The position numbers and the translations under genes were made by a program. From Stichopus chloronotus (Eukaryota; Echinodermata; Holothuroidea; Aspidochirotida; Stichopodidae), in NCBI GenBank assembly GCA_021234535.1, contig CM037835.1, positions 9,734,001-9,798,000 on the forward strand: a stretch of 64,000 nucleotides of DNA, read 5' to 3'. The notes below the pieces were generated by a model. The model saw only the letters and a list, made by a program, of their open reading frames with translations. It did no database searches and was not told the DNA's origin. Positions 35,282 through 47,604 of this stretch are shown one piece after another (positions within the stretch are counted from its first letter, which is position 1; each line of letters starts with the position of its first letter).

Positions 35282-35392
35282 AATAAATGTGTAATACCTT
35301 ACAAATTCTACCAGGTTCTTTTATACCACAAAAGCTGGACACTAAAAAGAGCAAGCGAATCATCCTTACATAAAAATTGCAAATTGTTTATT
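35282..35392. terminator. Opposing polyA-type signals of KIFBP and CALML4
   Basis: AATAAA on the + strand at 35282-35287 and on the - strand at 35392-35387 face each other about 100 bp apart, between the convergent KIFBP and CALML4 genes. If both are used, the two 3' UTRs would meet or overlap here. Inferred from hexamers only. Confidence 0.35.
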
Positions 35393-36752
35393 TCTAAATT
35401 TATAAAATTTACAGACAATAGTAATAGACCTTTGAAAGCAAGTTGGCTTTGACTGTAAGAATAGACTATGGGCATTTTAACTCCAAGGAATGTTGATGTC
35501 ATATACATTAAAAGTCTAATCCACTAAGTGTTATGACATTTTTTCAAATTTGTTTGAAAGACTGCAAAAACATTCAGGTGCTACAGTATTTTCCCATCTG
35601 ACAGCCACTCTGTTAATGGGAAAGACACCTCCATTGATGAATACTTGACAGTTGAATACTAGGTTAACTAGGTTAACAATACTGCACATATTATCACAAA
35701 TACATAAAAATGTTACACCTTTATCAACAAACAAAAGAATTGCAAAAACAGACCTCCATGTTAATAACAACATTTCCATATGTGGGATAAGTCCAATAAG
35801 GATTGGATTAGAATCATGAGAGGTACCACACCACCTGCACAATTACTGTTGCTTTGACCAACCACCCCCCTCAAAAAAAAAAGACAGAAAAAGAATCAAG
35901 TCACAATAATTTTCAAAATTGTGACTTTCAAAAAATTTAAAGCAATTACTGCAACAAAGAAAAAGAACTTCACAAAATGACATGATTTCTTGTGAACTGT
36001 ATTCTTTGGTTTTTGCACTGGGGTTTTTTCACTTGGTGAATGCACTGGGGCTGTGCGCTCTTGCATTGCTTGGATTTTAACCCCTGATCTTCAGTTAGTG
36101 CATGGTCCAGCATTGATTTAACTTTCACTTAAGTTATTTCTTTGTAGCCATGTTGGTGCATTGTCAGTGCCTATTTCCCTTTAACACGACAGGTTGCCAT
36201 GACAACTTTCCAAAGACCTGAAAATTTCATTGGAATACACACTCAAATCAAAAAAGAAAAAAATAGAATTACATGGAGATTGCTGCAAACTTGAATGAAT
36301 GTCAACTACCACACACATGGAAGGGCCTTTGTTCTAAGGTGAGAATGTACAACATGGGCATGTCTTACCATGACTTCTGTTAGTACTGGAAAACAATGGC
36401 AACACAAATTGTAGCATCATGAAAAATGAATGAAAATTCTGCAAAGATCAAAGAAATCACTGAGCTTAAAGAAACCTCTGAAATGAATTCTGGAGCAAGC
36501 AGGACTTAGGGACTACTTTAATCTGAGGAAGGACCCACACTGTGGGTGTTAATTAAAAATGCATTCTCCGCTGGAGTTACGTAATATGTATCACAAAACC
36601 CCAGGGGAAGAATCTGAGCTGTATTTACTGGCAATGAAATTTTTATGGAAAATAGTAAACAGCTTTATCTAGGTGGTTGTATGGTTCTTCATCCATGCTC
36701 CGAAATACTCCTTGCTTGAACCTTTCTGTCTTACAGTATCTTCTGCTAGAAA

Positions 36753-36853
36753 TCAGAATGTGTTGGGCAGAGGGCGTACCATCTTGGGAACCACATCTTC
36801 GTACTGTACAAAACCATTTTTCTGGATCCCAAATTCTCTGAGGATGGCATCAA
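36753..36853 (-). CDS. CALML4: CALML4 coding exon 5 with stop
   Basis: Residues 122-154 and TGA (36755-36753). VDAILREFGIQKNGFVQYED forms the fourth EF-hand, aligning with human VDDLFREADIEPNGKVKYDE. The tail KMVRPLPNTF replaces KITLPGRDY. Acceptor CTGTTCAG. Confidence 0.92.
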
Positions 36854-39800
36854 CTGAACAGAGCACAAAAACACATGAAAAAAAAAAAGGAAAAACATTT
36901 GAAGGGAGAGAATTGTGATAGGCACATTCAATTGGTGCATATTTACTACAGAGAATAGAGTATATTTGACATAAAATTTGCTTGCACAAAAACAACTGGA
37001 AATGAAATAATACAAATGTGCTACTTCAGCTTTTTTCTGAGGGATGCATCACTTCTCACCCTCCCACTTTGACCCAGTTTTGACAGTGTCAGATCAAACT
37101 TTTGCAGGAAATCACAACCACGTTAAAGGTCGTGTCACATGAAAATGACATTTTGAAGTATATACCATGAGTAAACATTGGTTACTGTAAGTATGCAAAT
37201 TTGAGACAGTGAAGAGATGGACTCCTGTGATATGTCTTCTTTTAATCCTTTGTTTATGTTACTTTTATTTTAAGGACATTTGAGAATTTTACATCACTTA
37301 CCAATGTGAAATTCAGTATTTAAGTAACTACTAAATAACCCGACTGAAATTCAGTATGTAACTAACTACTTAATTACTGTAAAAGGCAAAATATATAGGC
37401 TTAACAAAAGAAATACTGGCACTGTACAACACTCCACATCATCTGTTTTGGATTTTTCTCAAACTTTGAGAAGTCATACCTCAAACACGATTAAAGATAT
37501 ACACAAAATTCCAATGGATTTTTCACTCAGGGTTTTACTTTGAAATTTCTGAATGAAGGGTGCTCTTTTCTAGAAGCATGTCACACGACCTCTAAAAGTT
37601 ACTAACACCTGTCCACTGAAAATTACCTGCCAACAGAGTTGTTGACAAGTCACTTTTCTTCAAATCGCTAGTCACTTCATGGCAAGTCACAAGTCAAGTC
37701 ATTTCTATTTTCATGCAAGTCAAGTCACAAGTCACTTCATTTCATGGCAAGTCAAGTCTCAAGTCAATTCATCTCAAGTCATTTCAGATGCAAGTCATTT
37801 ATCTCTAAGTCAGAACAAAGAGTCAAGTCACCAGTCACATAACTCTTGTCAAGCAGTGGTTGTAAATAGTCATGCTAGGTACTAAAGATGTGAGAATGAA
37901 CCTTAGGTTTTATTGACCTGTAAAATGTTTGCCCCCCTAGAAAAGCTCCAGGTGCGCCACTGTTGTCTGCATGGTTATTACGTCTCACAAAATTTACAGG
38001 CGTTAAAGGGCCATCACCTGTGTACTTTGATTCCGCACACTACCCTGTACACATCCAAGTTTGAACTCTCATAAGTTTGTACCAAAACGCCACAACTTTT
38101 GTTGGCTCCCACCCTGAAAATTCCTAACTCGGACAATTTTCCATCAGATATTCCCGCCCACCTATACGGAAAAAGAAGTCACCCCAACTGTACTCTAAAG
38201 CATCAGTTGATTCTTACAAATACCTTGCAAGTACAGTATCCTTCATGATGTTTCAAACTTTTGCATGTTAAAGGTATTAACTTGCATAAATTTGGCAAAG
38301 TCGTAACAAAAACTTTATCACATGATTAAAAGCAGAGATACATGAAGTAGAACAGTCGGCTATAGTAAAAGAAATTTTATCACATGATCAGGAGAAGAGA
38401 CACACGAAGTAGGATAGTTAACTATACCAATAGAAACTGGGGTACTACATTTTCCCTTTAACCCCAACCCTTTCCCTGAAGGGGTTGCAAGGGGAGGAAA
38501 GAACTGTCCGGACGGGGTTGTCAGTGTTAGGCTCCATGGAACTAGTTCAATTTGGTGAAAAGGACCAGAGTTTGACAATGTTCTCATTAAAGAACATTGG
38601 AAAAGCCAAAACTTCAAAATCTAAACCACAGAAAATCTGAGTCTCCACACTGCTAGAAATAACTATTGAGTGCATTCAGGCAGTCTTTCATCACCATCGT
38701 AGCTACATTTTTGGCTAGGGGTGAGCAAACTTCTCAATTGGTTCTTTTCTTTGATTGACAGCAAATTTGAAAGATGCAGAGTACAGTAGCTCATATTACA
38801 CAACATACACAGGGGCCCAGTGTTTTGATTACACATGTGGAGTTTTAAGAGGTGGGGCTGAAAGCAAGTGATTGGGGGAACTGGAACTGTCTAGAGCGAT
38901 GGGTCACTTCCTTAAAAGGCGGTAACATAGACATTTTGATCAAATTAGGCAGAATATCTCCGTTCATTCCACATCTCTCTATGGAATTTATTTCTAACAT
39001 CCAACCTTCATGGCCACTTTGAAACTTGAATGTGTGACATATAAAAAACTTTTATTAGACGGCTGAAAAAATTAAGAGCTAATGTATCGACACCATGAAT
39101 AATTTTACACACTTAGGGCAAATCACCTCCAAGTCCTCTTAAAGTCATCTTAAGTCAAAGGACATAACATTAAGTACAGTACTTTTCTGAAGGTGTAATC
39201 ACAGCCTCTCAGCCTATTTCTAGAACTTTTTCTTACATACAGTGTAGGTACATACGGCTATAGTACATCATGGAGTTGTAACAGCTCCATGGTTAAACAA
39301 GCGTGAAAAGCAAAACACTTTTCAACAAATGTATTCCTTCCCCACAAATATGCCTCAATGCATAATAGATGTGCATACAGCCCTTCATGGAAATTCTTAG
39401 AAGAATCTTGAAAAAGGGCAATAAATTAAGATAAAGTTGAACTGCATGCACAGTGATTGTGCAAGGAAATACAGTACCACCAGTCACTACTCTACCAGAG
39501 GCACAACATAGAGCCAAGAGGGCGGCCTTTGAAGAGTGGAGTTCAGGGGCCTTTGTTCTATGGTATTTGTGATGTACTAAACTCATTATTTTAAAGGTGA
39601 TTCTATAGTGTGTAAACACAAGTCTAAACCAAAGCTGGATAACTTCAAGTCCAGGGGCAAAGTCCCTGAGGGGGTCAAGGGGAAAAATCCCCCAAAGCTC
39701 CTGGGTATTAATGTATTTGTGATGAATTTATGTCATCATTGTCATTTGAAGAGTAATTCTATTGATCAAACACTGGCTTAAAATTGAAACTACAAGTTGC

Positions 39801-42800
39801 AGAACTTAAATTTTTTTACAACAGTAGATTCAGGATACAGTATTTGAAAATCCCAAATCTCACCTGGGGGGTGCACAGGGCACAAGGTTTTCCACGGCAA
39901 CTTAGGCCTGCCATCCCCCCATCCGTTCTTGGTGACCCTACTGGATACTTTTTAGCTGAAACTAATTGCCTTACTGAGTAGCATTACCAAAATAAACTAT
40001 GGAGTGGCACCACAATTTCCCTGTGACTCTTCACTGCAATGCATATGTTACTGCATGTGTCGTATTGGAGCTACCACCCGGCAGTGTGTACGGTCAGGCG
40101 AGCGAAGCAGCCACGGTTCGAACTGTTGTACATGTATGACAAGATTGAGTATGATACGGATTATCCATTTCAGCAGAAAGAATCGAGAGACTGAGCTACA
40201 GAAATTATTCTAAATTCAAACCATTTGTCCACACTAATGATGCTGCTAATTCTTAATGTTGACAAGTGAAGTCCGAAGTCATTTTTCAAAAAGTCTCAAA
40301 AGTAGCAAGTCAAGTCACAAGTCATTTCCTTTCAAGTCACAAGTTAAAAAAATGGTGACTCGAATCAGTTGCTCAAGTCAGTAATTCGAGCCAACAACTC
40401 TGCCTACAACTCTGACCAAGCACTAGCTACAAATCCTGCAACGCTTGTGATTACTCCTGCAACTTCTTCATACCTCCACTGTTTGGTTATGTGTATGTCA
40501 GTCTTGTCTTCCTGTTCCTGAAGTAGTTTCTGAAAGTGGTCTCTGAAATGTACCCTTTTAACCTTGACAACTTATGGCTCTCACAAAGCCGTGACCACAA
40601 AGCCATTTATGCAATATTAAAGCAGCATGTTAGCTGCTAAAACTTACCCTCTCTTTCTGAGAGTTCTTCACCAAATGTTGTCATGATTCTCCTAAACTCT
40701 GAAGTCAGTATAAAACCTCTTTTTTCCAAATCTGACTGTCTGAACGCATCCATGATTTCCTTCTCCGGGTTTGACTTTTTGGTCTGTTCCACCATCAGCA
40801 GCAGAAAATCATTATATTTTATTTTGCCATCTGGGAGAAATCAAAGAGGATTTTCTTTTGTTCAATAAATAATGACTGCGATCAGAGTCAATTCAACTTG
40901 TTGGGGCAATAGTTTCTACACTGTGCATTCATGCAACGCTATATATTACTTGTGTTGCTAGAACAAGCACTGTGAACAACATGTTTTTTCATGTTGTCAT
41001 CACACCTTGTCCTCGCAGAAATTTTGTGATGTGCTAAAATCATGTCTCGAAAAGACCTTTTCTGCATGACACAACATGATGTGATTTTCAGACATACCAT
41101 AATGGTTTGGGTGTGTTCTCTTGAGAAGGCACAAACATGTATGATATCATGTGAGGATTGGCTGGATCGATTGTTTGGATGGTAAGTTCCATGCCTTTAA
41201 AGTATAGTATGAGAGGGCAGAATTGAGTGAGCACCAGTACAGGAAATTGTCCCAACTGTCTGGTGGATTAGTACTGTATTTTGAAACATGTATGTGCTTC
41301 TCAGCATTTTTTTCTTTTTTTTGAGATGGTACATAAAAGCTCCACATTAGCAATATCCAAGAAAGTTCTACTGGAAAGTTTCTTGAAATCTGAATTTCTC
41401 TGCAGCCCAAAATGCTAACCTTCAAGCAACACTCAACAACACAGCCTTAGCACCCAGACATGATGCATAGATGTAAACACCTTGAATATCATAATTTTTT
41501 ACAATCTATTATACGATATAAAATGCCAGAAGAATTAAGACTATGAAAATCTTACTAAAGATGATGGATTCACAATTTAGTCATGGCAACAATCCAGTCT
41601 GTTGCACAAATTCTGAAGTTAGAATTTCACTTCCGATGCCGGTGTAAAAGACAAAATTATACAGTAACAAATCATGAATAACGCTGTACAGAATGGCTGC
41701 CACAATCAGTTCTGCTAAATTTTCATGCTACTGTACAGCCAGTTCAATAAAAACATACATGTGACAATCAATCATTCTTCTGGATGCAATTTTGGCAACA
41801 GTATGATTATGACTGGAACTTATTTTTACCTTTTCCGTAAGTGTTCTGGTAACTTCTCAGTTCTTCGGTGGTAGGGCTTACACCCAGGGACCTCATGCAA
41901 TCTGAGAGATTTGCTACTTGGATGTACCCCTTTCTCTGTTTGTCGTACAGCATAAAACATTCCTTATAAGCTGTGGATCAAAGTCAAAGATAGATACTAT
42001 ACACTGGAAGTATGATACTGTATCCTGATATGGTGATACTTTTCACAATTCATCAAGTGGTTAAAGAGTACTGTCCAACTATCTCTGGGTGTCAATGAAC
42101 TATCTGAGCAATAGCAAAAGGACACAGTCAGACTTCATAATACTGTAATAGTTCGAAACATTGAATTTTGTAGTTACAGTAAGTTGGAAGATTTTAACAT
42201 TCAGTATTTATTTCTAGGGTGTAAAATGCTTCCAGTGTGATGAAAGAGGGAAGACTGTCCGTACAGAATAGCTTAGAATAATTTATGGTCTTGTGATACT
42301 CCACATCTACAGTGTGCTTACACTAAGTAGTAACACATGTCTGTTGGATTATACCTAAGATAAATTGGTATTATTCTCTGCTTGATTTGACACTTAAACT
42401 AATACAGCCACTCTTGTTTCTTGTCAGTTCAGCTTCAAAAGTCCCCCTCCTGGAATGTACTGTACTGTACGCTGTGCCTGTAGCACAAACAACAATTTAC
42501 AACTTTTTATCAAGAAAGCTGCAGTAGTTATAAACAGCTGTCTATTGTAATTCATAGTTGCATTGTGGTTTCATGATTCCATTACAGTACAAGCATTTTT
42601 TTTTCTGAATCTGACATGTGTCAAAGGCTACCTATGCTTTATATGAAATATGAAATCTGCACAAGCTTCCTTTCTTGAGATCATGTCTACAAGGTTTTCA
42701 CAATTTGACCCTCTGTAGTTTGCTCTGGGGACAAAGCAATACACCATCTGTGATAAACCACAATAGTGCATACACCTGTAAGCAAATGGCAACATCAAGT

Positions 42801-44667
42801 ATAAGGTCTAACATTACATTAGATAAACTGGTCTGACGAATGATCAATTTGCAGCTAAAGATGGAAATAAATTTTACAATATGGGATGTTACCTACTGTG
42901 GCCTGGACCTGAACAGCTCCGTGCATGTGCAGTCATGTTCATGCATTTCAAAGCCAAGGAAATAAAAGGCATACAGTAGATCTACTTCCACTGCTTGCAT
43001 GCTCCAAAAGCTGCTACAAATTTCCCAGATATTTCATTATTTGTTTGAAAATGAATAATGCATAAAATCAATCTTATTTCAAAATCATATACAGTAGTCT
43101 ACTTGATTAGAAAAAAAAAAAGGATTTCAATAACATTGTACTGACTGTAGCTTCAAGCTGTGGTAGTGCTCCATCATCATGTAATGTTTGTAAGATCCCC
43201 CTAGCCAACAATCCTATTATTGTTCATTATATGTGTTAGGTCACAATATCTGACCATAACCACAAAACAGATTTCTGGATGAGATAAACATGAATGGGCC
43301 TCTTAATTTCAGACTATAGATGACTTGGCGACAAGTATGCCAGGTGCATACTTATACAGTACATGGGGCAGTGTCAATTGTCAAACTATATATTCTTTAT
43401 TGGGTTAGCTGTGCTACTGTACTGTGGAATAAAAATGCTACATTATTTTTGAGACAACAAACAAAACACCAAAACAAGTTTATGTGCAATAATGTACTTA
43501 AATTGCTGTAGATTTGATTTTCTTTGAGAAAATAAATTCTACTGTAGATTAACTACTGTGCTTTATTCATCTCACAAAGATGCTGCTTTACGTTTTAACA
43601 GTAAAATATTCCAGCATATTTAGCAACAACTTATAGCAATGAATTAAGGATTACATTCATGTTTACCCCAATGTCCCTCTTTGGTTGTCTCACATGGCAT
43701 TACGGTGTATAGAAGGATGCCCATCGACTGTGCAGGTCACAATACATTATCACTGTGGTAACACATTTGTGCATCACATGAAGTCCTGCATTAGCGATGG
43801 TTTTTCAACCAAAATGTATCTGAAACCAGTGAATTTAATTTTCTTCTTCCATTTTGATTGATCTCACATAATGTTTCATTAGGCAAATACTAATTTTGAA
43901 GCACACCATCATTTTTGTCTGTTCTGCGCTACATTTATGGACACCGGGGGGATCGATTTTGGAGTTTTTCCAGGGTGGGAGAGAGTCAAGTGGTGTCACC
44001 CTTCCTTTGAAATATTTTTGCCTGTACACAGGGTTCTTGAGAGATATTGAATATTAGTTTGGTTAGGTTTTTTTTTGGGGGGAGGTCTGGATTACAGGGC
44101 ATCTTATAGGGTTTTTGCCCTCCTTTGCCCTCAAAGGCTGTAACTCATCACCCTAGGCTATATTTTTACTTTCCGGAAGCAAAATGCTCAACTGGTTCTA
44201 AGTATGATTACTGTTTGATTGACAGCAAATTCGAAAGATGCAGAGTAGCTCATATAACACAGAGTACACAGGGATCCATTGTTTTGATTACACATGAGGA
44301 GGAATTTAAGACAAGTTGAGGGAGGGACTAGATGTTGGTGGTTGGGAGAACTCAAACTGTGTGGGGTGATGAGTTTTTGTCTTTAAACTTGTTCTGTTAT
44401 GTTATTTGTAAGGCTAAGCCAAAACCAACGTTGCTGTTACCGTACTGTGTGCATATGTATTTATAATGGTATTGGTAGGCTACGCAAATTTAGGTAGAGC
44501 TGTAGAGGTTACACGAATGGTGCCTTACCTTCTAGTTTCTGTTGAGGAATGAGATGAGACTGAAAAGAGAAAGGAAAAAGTTTCGTTACCTTTCGTAATG
44601 TGTGTGCTGAAACCACATCGTATCTTGTAGAAAAGATCAATTTTATGAGGCAACTTACCATTTTCAT
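36753..44667 (-). CDS. CALML4: Calmodulin-like protein 4 (CALML4), complete 5-exon gene
   Basis: CALML4 is a calmodulin-like light chain. In mammals it binds myosin-7b in the intermicrovillar adhesion complex of brush-border cells. Five exons on the - strand join in phase to 465 nt, 154 residues plus stop, the usual length. The match to human CALML4 is clear: EAYKECFMLYDKQRKGYI versus EYKECFSLYDKQQRGKI, then LGVSPTTEEL versus LGASPTPGEV, and GKIKYNDFLLLM. The four EF-hand loops are degenerate. Loop 1 (from D23) lacks acidic position 12. Loops 2 and 4 lack Asp at position 1. Loop 3 has Arg at position 5. Calcium binding is therefore doubtful, as in the vertebrate protein. The gene converges with KIFBP and diverges from ACBD5. 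Confidence 0.9.
37100..37600 (-). repeat. Dispersed repeat family C, - strand copy
   Basis: Reverse complement of 56800-57320. Shared words include AGTAAAACCCTGAGTGAAAA, CTCAAAGTTTGAGAAAAAT-type text and ACAAAGGATTAA. It lies in CALML4 intron 4. Confidence 0.8.
37632..37850 (+). repeat. Degenerate AAGTCA/AAGTCAAGTCA array
   Basis: Dense variants of CAAGTCAAGTCA with interspersed CATTTCA, in CALML4 intron 4. A related array lies at 40257-40405. Both begin near GTTGACAAGT. Confidence 0.85.
38313..38438 (+). repeat. Tandem duplication, 62-bp unit, two diverged copies
   Basis: Units 38313-38374 and 38375-38438 share TTTATCACATGAT, AGAGA.ACA.GAAGTAG and CTATA..A.TAGAA. A local duplication in CALML4 intron 4. 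Confidence 0.8.
38705..38912 (+). repeat. Dispersed repeat family A, partial copy
   Basis: Shares GACAGCAAATTTGAAAGATG, TTTTGATTACACATGTGGAG and the closing GGTGATTGGG..AACTG..CTGTC with the copy at 11690-12150. It lies in CALML4 intron 4. Confidence 0.8.
40257..40405 (+). repeat. Second AAGTCA-type degenerate array
   Basis: Starts GTTGACAAGTGAAGTC and carries CAAGTCAAGTCACAAGTCAT, like the array at 37632-37850. It could be the other end of one larger disrupted element. Confidence 0.75.
40648..40830 (-). CDS. CALML4: CALML4 coding exon 4
   Basis: Residues 61-122, acceptor TTTCTCCCAG, donor GAGG|GTAAGT. Holds the end of EF-hand 2 (GKIKYNDFLLLM), the central linker EQTKKSNPEKEI and EF-hand 3 (DLEKRGFILTSEF), aligning with human QIKQEDPKKEI and DKEKKGYVMASDL. 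Confidence 0.95.
41830..41970 (-). CDS. CALML4: CALML4 coding exon 3
   Basis: Residues 14-61, acceptor GATCCACAG, donor AAAAG|GTAAAA. YKECFMLYDKQRKGYIQVAN is EF-hand 1 of CALML4. The KQ..G loop without an acidic position 12 is the family's own peculiarity. Confidence 0.96.
44140..44390 (+). repeat. Dispersed repeat family A, partial copy
   Basis: Close to 11870-12110: both run from CATCACCCTA.GCTATATTTT through GGGATCCATTGTTTTGATTA to GGGTGATG. It lies in CALML4 intron 2, near its 5' end. Confidence 0.85.
44529..44559 (-). CDS. CALML4: CALML4 coding exon 2 (31 bp)
   Basis: Codes SHLIPQQKLE and one base of the next codon. Acceptor CTCTTTTCAG, donor GAAG|GTAAGG. Aligns with the human N-terminal FLSQDQINE. 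Phases fit exons 1 and 3. Confidence 0.88.
44659..44667 (-). CDS. CALML4: CALML4 coding exon 1 (start)
   Basis: Nine coding bases, MKM, ending at ATG|GTAAGT. Either ATG (44667-44665 or 44661-44659) could start; the upstream one is chosen as first. The start exon is inferred from the donor and its position next to exon 2, a common arrangement in calmodulin genes. Confidence 0.7.
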
Positions 44668-45590
44668 CGGCCTACAGAGATAAACTCTAAAATTCGCTGA
44701 ATGGGTGCGTCCGAATTATGAGTAATACATTTAGCTGACCCGAGGAACATGTAACTGGTCACATGTGTAGCAAACAAATATGCTAAATATAACTCAGTTA
44801 GAAGCTAGCGAACAAAAGCAACGAACAATAACAGTGAATGTTAAAGGGGAAATCAGGGTTTATTTTCACAATTGATTTCACTACAATTCGCCACCGGTAT
44901 CGTACACAGAACTAACAAATACGATCCAGATCATCTCACGACACGTGGGTAATTTCGAGAGACGAGTCAAATTCGCAAAAAATCGGTGAAAAACTCCGAA
45001 AGTTTGTAACATCCATATTCATCTATCAAATATGAATATGTAATACTATCGCCTTTTCAAAGTATGAGGGAGTGTGGCGGAACAGTTTCATATGAAGCCT
45101 AGGCAACTATCATTATACTCTTGTTTACTTAGTATTGCGCAATGCACGAACAGCATGGGAACTGTAAACATTCGGTTATGTTTATTCATATAACGTCATC
45201 TCAGTCTTACGCTGTGATTGGTCATAGTATAGAGGAGGCTGTCTTGTCTTGTACATGAACGTTAATTTTTTGTACCCGACAAATATTAAGAGTTCTCATT
45301 CAACAGTAATTATCGCAATAATTACAGTTTCTTCTACCTTCAAACATCTCCCCAACGTCTCTATATTTCGGTGAACAATCAGTTTAGAAAGAAAAATTAA
45401 CTGAAGGTGAAATTTTCTCAGACAAACCCTGATTTCAAGTAAACCGAGAAGTGACACTACGAAAGTATGTAATTGCCATTGTCGTAGTTAATCATGGAAA
45501 ACTCAGAAATAATTAGGCCCTACTATGATGACATTAACGCGTGCGAGCACTGTGCTGAAGGAAGTAAAAAAAAATTGGCTGAATAAATTA
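44668..45590 (-). promoter_or_regulatory. CALML4: CALML4 upstream region with CCAAT box
   Basis: ATTGG at 45217-45221 is a CCAAT box on the - strand (NF-Y type), and an ACGTCA half-site lies near 45193. They are about 540 bp upstream of the start. No TATA box stands out. No other gene is visible in this stretch. Confidence 0.25.
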
Positions 45591-45599
45591 CGGTGTCGG

Positions 45600-46580
45600 C
45601 TTTGGTTAGGGAGCATCATTGAGTGTATTGGCTTCAAATGTGAAGACAATTAAATTTGCGTCTTAAAATGAATAAGTCAAGTTTCCTAAAAGTAATAGGG
45701 CCTAAGTTATTTATGGGTCCAACTCCTAGGTTGAAACTGAAACTGGAGGCAATCAATGTGTGACATTTAACTAACAAATCTCACGTTCAAGGCTCATCAC
45801 GTTACAAGGCTCATCACGTACCAGGCTCTGTTCCCTATACCCAAGTGTGCAGAAACTGTTAGCTTCAAATGTGAAGACAATTGCGTCTCAGCGTAAACCA
45901 GGAATAGGCCTATAATATACATATACATTTTTTTTTAATTATTGTAGGTTGATTGATCTCTATAATAACTATGGTAGAATTTTATCAGAAAATAAAAACT
46001 ATGAATGGCTCAAAGTACCTTCAAGAACTTATTTTTGAGGTATCATCCTTAATAGTAGTGAGCACCATTGTGTATATTGGCTTCAAATATGAATATAACT
46101 TTGCGTCTTCAAATAAGTAAACGAAGTTCCATGTTTTGTAGACTTGATATTCTTGGATAAATTTTCAAACTACTCTGATTAAATGTCATAAGTCATTAAG
46201 ACATTTAACTAACAAATCTCACATACCAAGCTCTGTACTATACCCAAGTGTGCAGAAACTGTTCGCTTCAAATTTGAAGACAATTGTGCGTCTCAGCGTA
46301 AACCAGGAATAGGCCTATAATATACATACATTTTTTAAAAATTATTTTAGGTTAATCTCCATAGTAAGTATCGTAAAATTTAATCAGAAAATAAAGACTT
46401 TGAATGGCTCAAAGTATCTTTACGAACTTATTTTTGAGGTGTAACACGTCCTTAATAGTAAGCACCATTGTGTATATTGGCTTCAAATATGAAGACAATT
46501 AACTGCGCGTCTTAAAATAAATAACCCAAATTCCATATTTTGTAGACTTGATATCCCTAGCCAATGGCTAGCCTAAACTA
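45600..46580 (+). repeat. Tandem array, about 400-450-bp unit, about 2.3 copies
   Basis: GCACCATTGTGTATATTGGC (or a close variant) followed by TTCAAAT.TGAA recurs at about 45609, 46056 and 46458. Between them, CCCAAGTGTGCAGAAACTGT and CCAGGAATAGGCCTATAATA recur at about 45840/45895 and 46240/46300. Non-coding, between CALML4 and ACBD5. Confidence 0.85.
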
Positions 46581-46599
46581 CGGAGTTCCTTAATTTAGA

Positions 46600-47535
46600 A
46601 CGGGACCCAACCTAATCGGCGATTGAATGATACAATCACGAATAATTATTAAAAAAGAATATAACATTTACACATGAAATTTCGGACGAGGTCCATCAAA
46701 GTGTGGTGCCGTGCCCATCGGAGCCACGACTGCTGCACTACGGCACGATTACGTACTTACCATATGGGATGGAGTGAATTTTATCGTTTTTTACTCGATT
46801 TCCATGAGCTGGGGGCCTATATCAATTATACATGGCTACAAATTTGGGGGCTTAAATGAGCTCGACCAGGCCCAACCTATACGGCGAATTATAATTTTAA
46901 AAAAATATTACATTTTCACATGATATTTCGGACGAGTCCCACGAAAATGGTGCCGTGCACAGCGGGACCACGGCCGCAGCAGTATATACGTCACCGGTTA
47001 TTACGTAATAAACATCTGACAAGGAATGATTTTCATAGTTTATGGCTCGATTTCCATCAACTGGAAAGGACTACAAGATCGGGGGTTTAAGTAAGATCGG
47101 TGATGTCGGCGATGGAATGAAAAATCATAAATAATTATTTAAAAAAATAAAACGTTTACATATGACACTTAGGACAAGGCTCAAAAATATGACTGCAATT
47201 TTGGGGGTTAGACCGGAGTCAAACCTAATCGGCGATTTATAATTGAAAATATTGTACATTTCATATGCAAGACAAGTGACATTTCGGACGAGGCCCACGC
47301 AACTGATTTCGTGCACAGAGGAACCATGGTCGTTGCATTACGTCAGTGGCTCCCCGGTGCACGACACCATCTTGTCCGAAATGTAATGTGCAAATACACA
47401 TTTTTTTCACTACTATTCGTATTTTTTTCATTCCATTTGATTGTTTCCAGGTCGAATTCAAACCCTCAATTCTGTAGCTATTTGTAATTGATAACTAGGC
47501 CCCCAGTTAATGGAAATACATCCATGTCAAATGGC
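46600..47535. repeat. Repeat array, about 250-bp unit, with one inverted unit
   Basis: Units share TTTCGGACGAG.CCCACGAAA, TGCCGTGCACAGCGG.ACCACG and TCGATTTCCAT.A.CTGG, at about 46680, 46925, 47165 (decayed) and 47280. From about 47340 the unit reads on the opposite strand, ending near 47520. The forward and inverted copies meet at 47279-47382, giving a long imperfect palindrome flanked by CATTTCGGAC / GTCCGAAATG. Confidence 0.85.
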
Positions 47536-47604
47536 GATTACGTAATCAAGTGTGACGTATTGCAGCGTCCGTAGCTCCCTGGATAATTTTCATCCAAGGT
47601 TACC

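Larger units (their letters stand above)
31790..35305 (+). other. KIFBP: KIFBP 3' flank / possible long 3' UTR
   Basis: AATAAA signals at 33702-33707 and 35282-35287 are candidate polyA sites. A coding-like fragment lies at 32037-32240 and a simple repeat at 32743-33030. No other gene was seen. The true 3' end cannot be decided from sequence alone. Confidence 0.4.

Noticed and set aside
36746..37015. 89-codon - strand frame overlapping CALML4 exon 5
   Set aside because: Off-frame shadow of the true exon, which is fixed by the VDAILREFGIQKNGF match and the acceptor.
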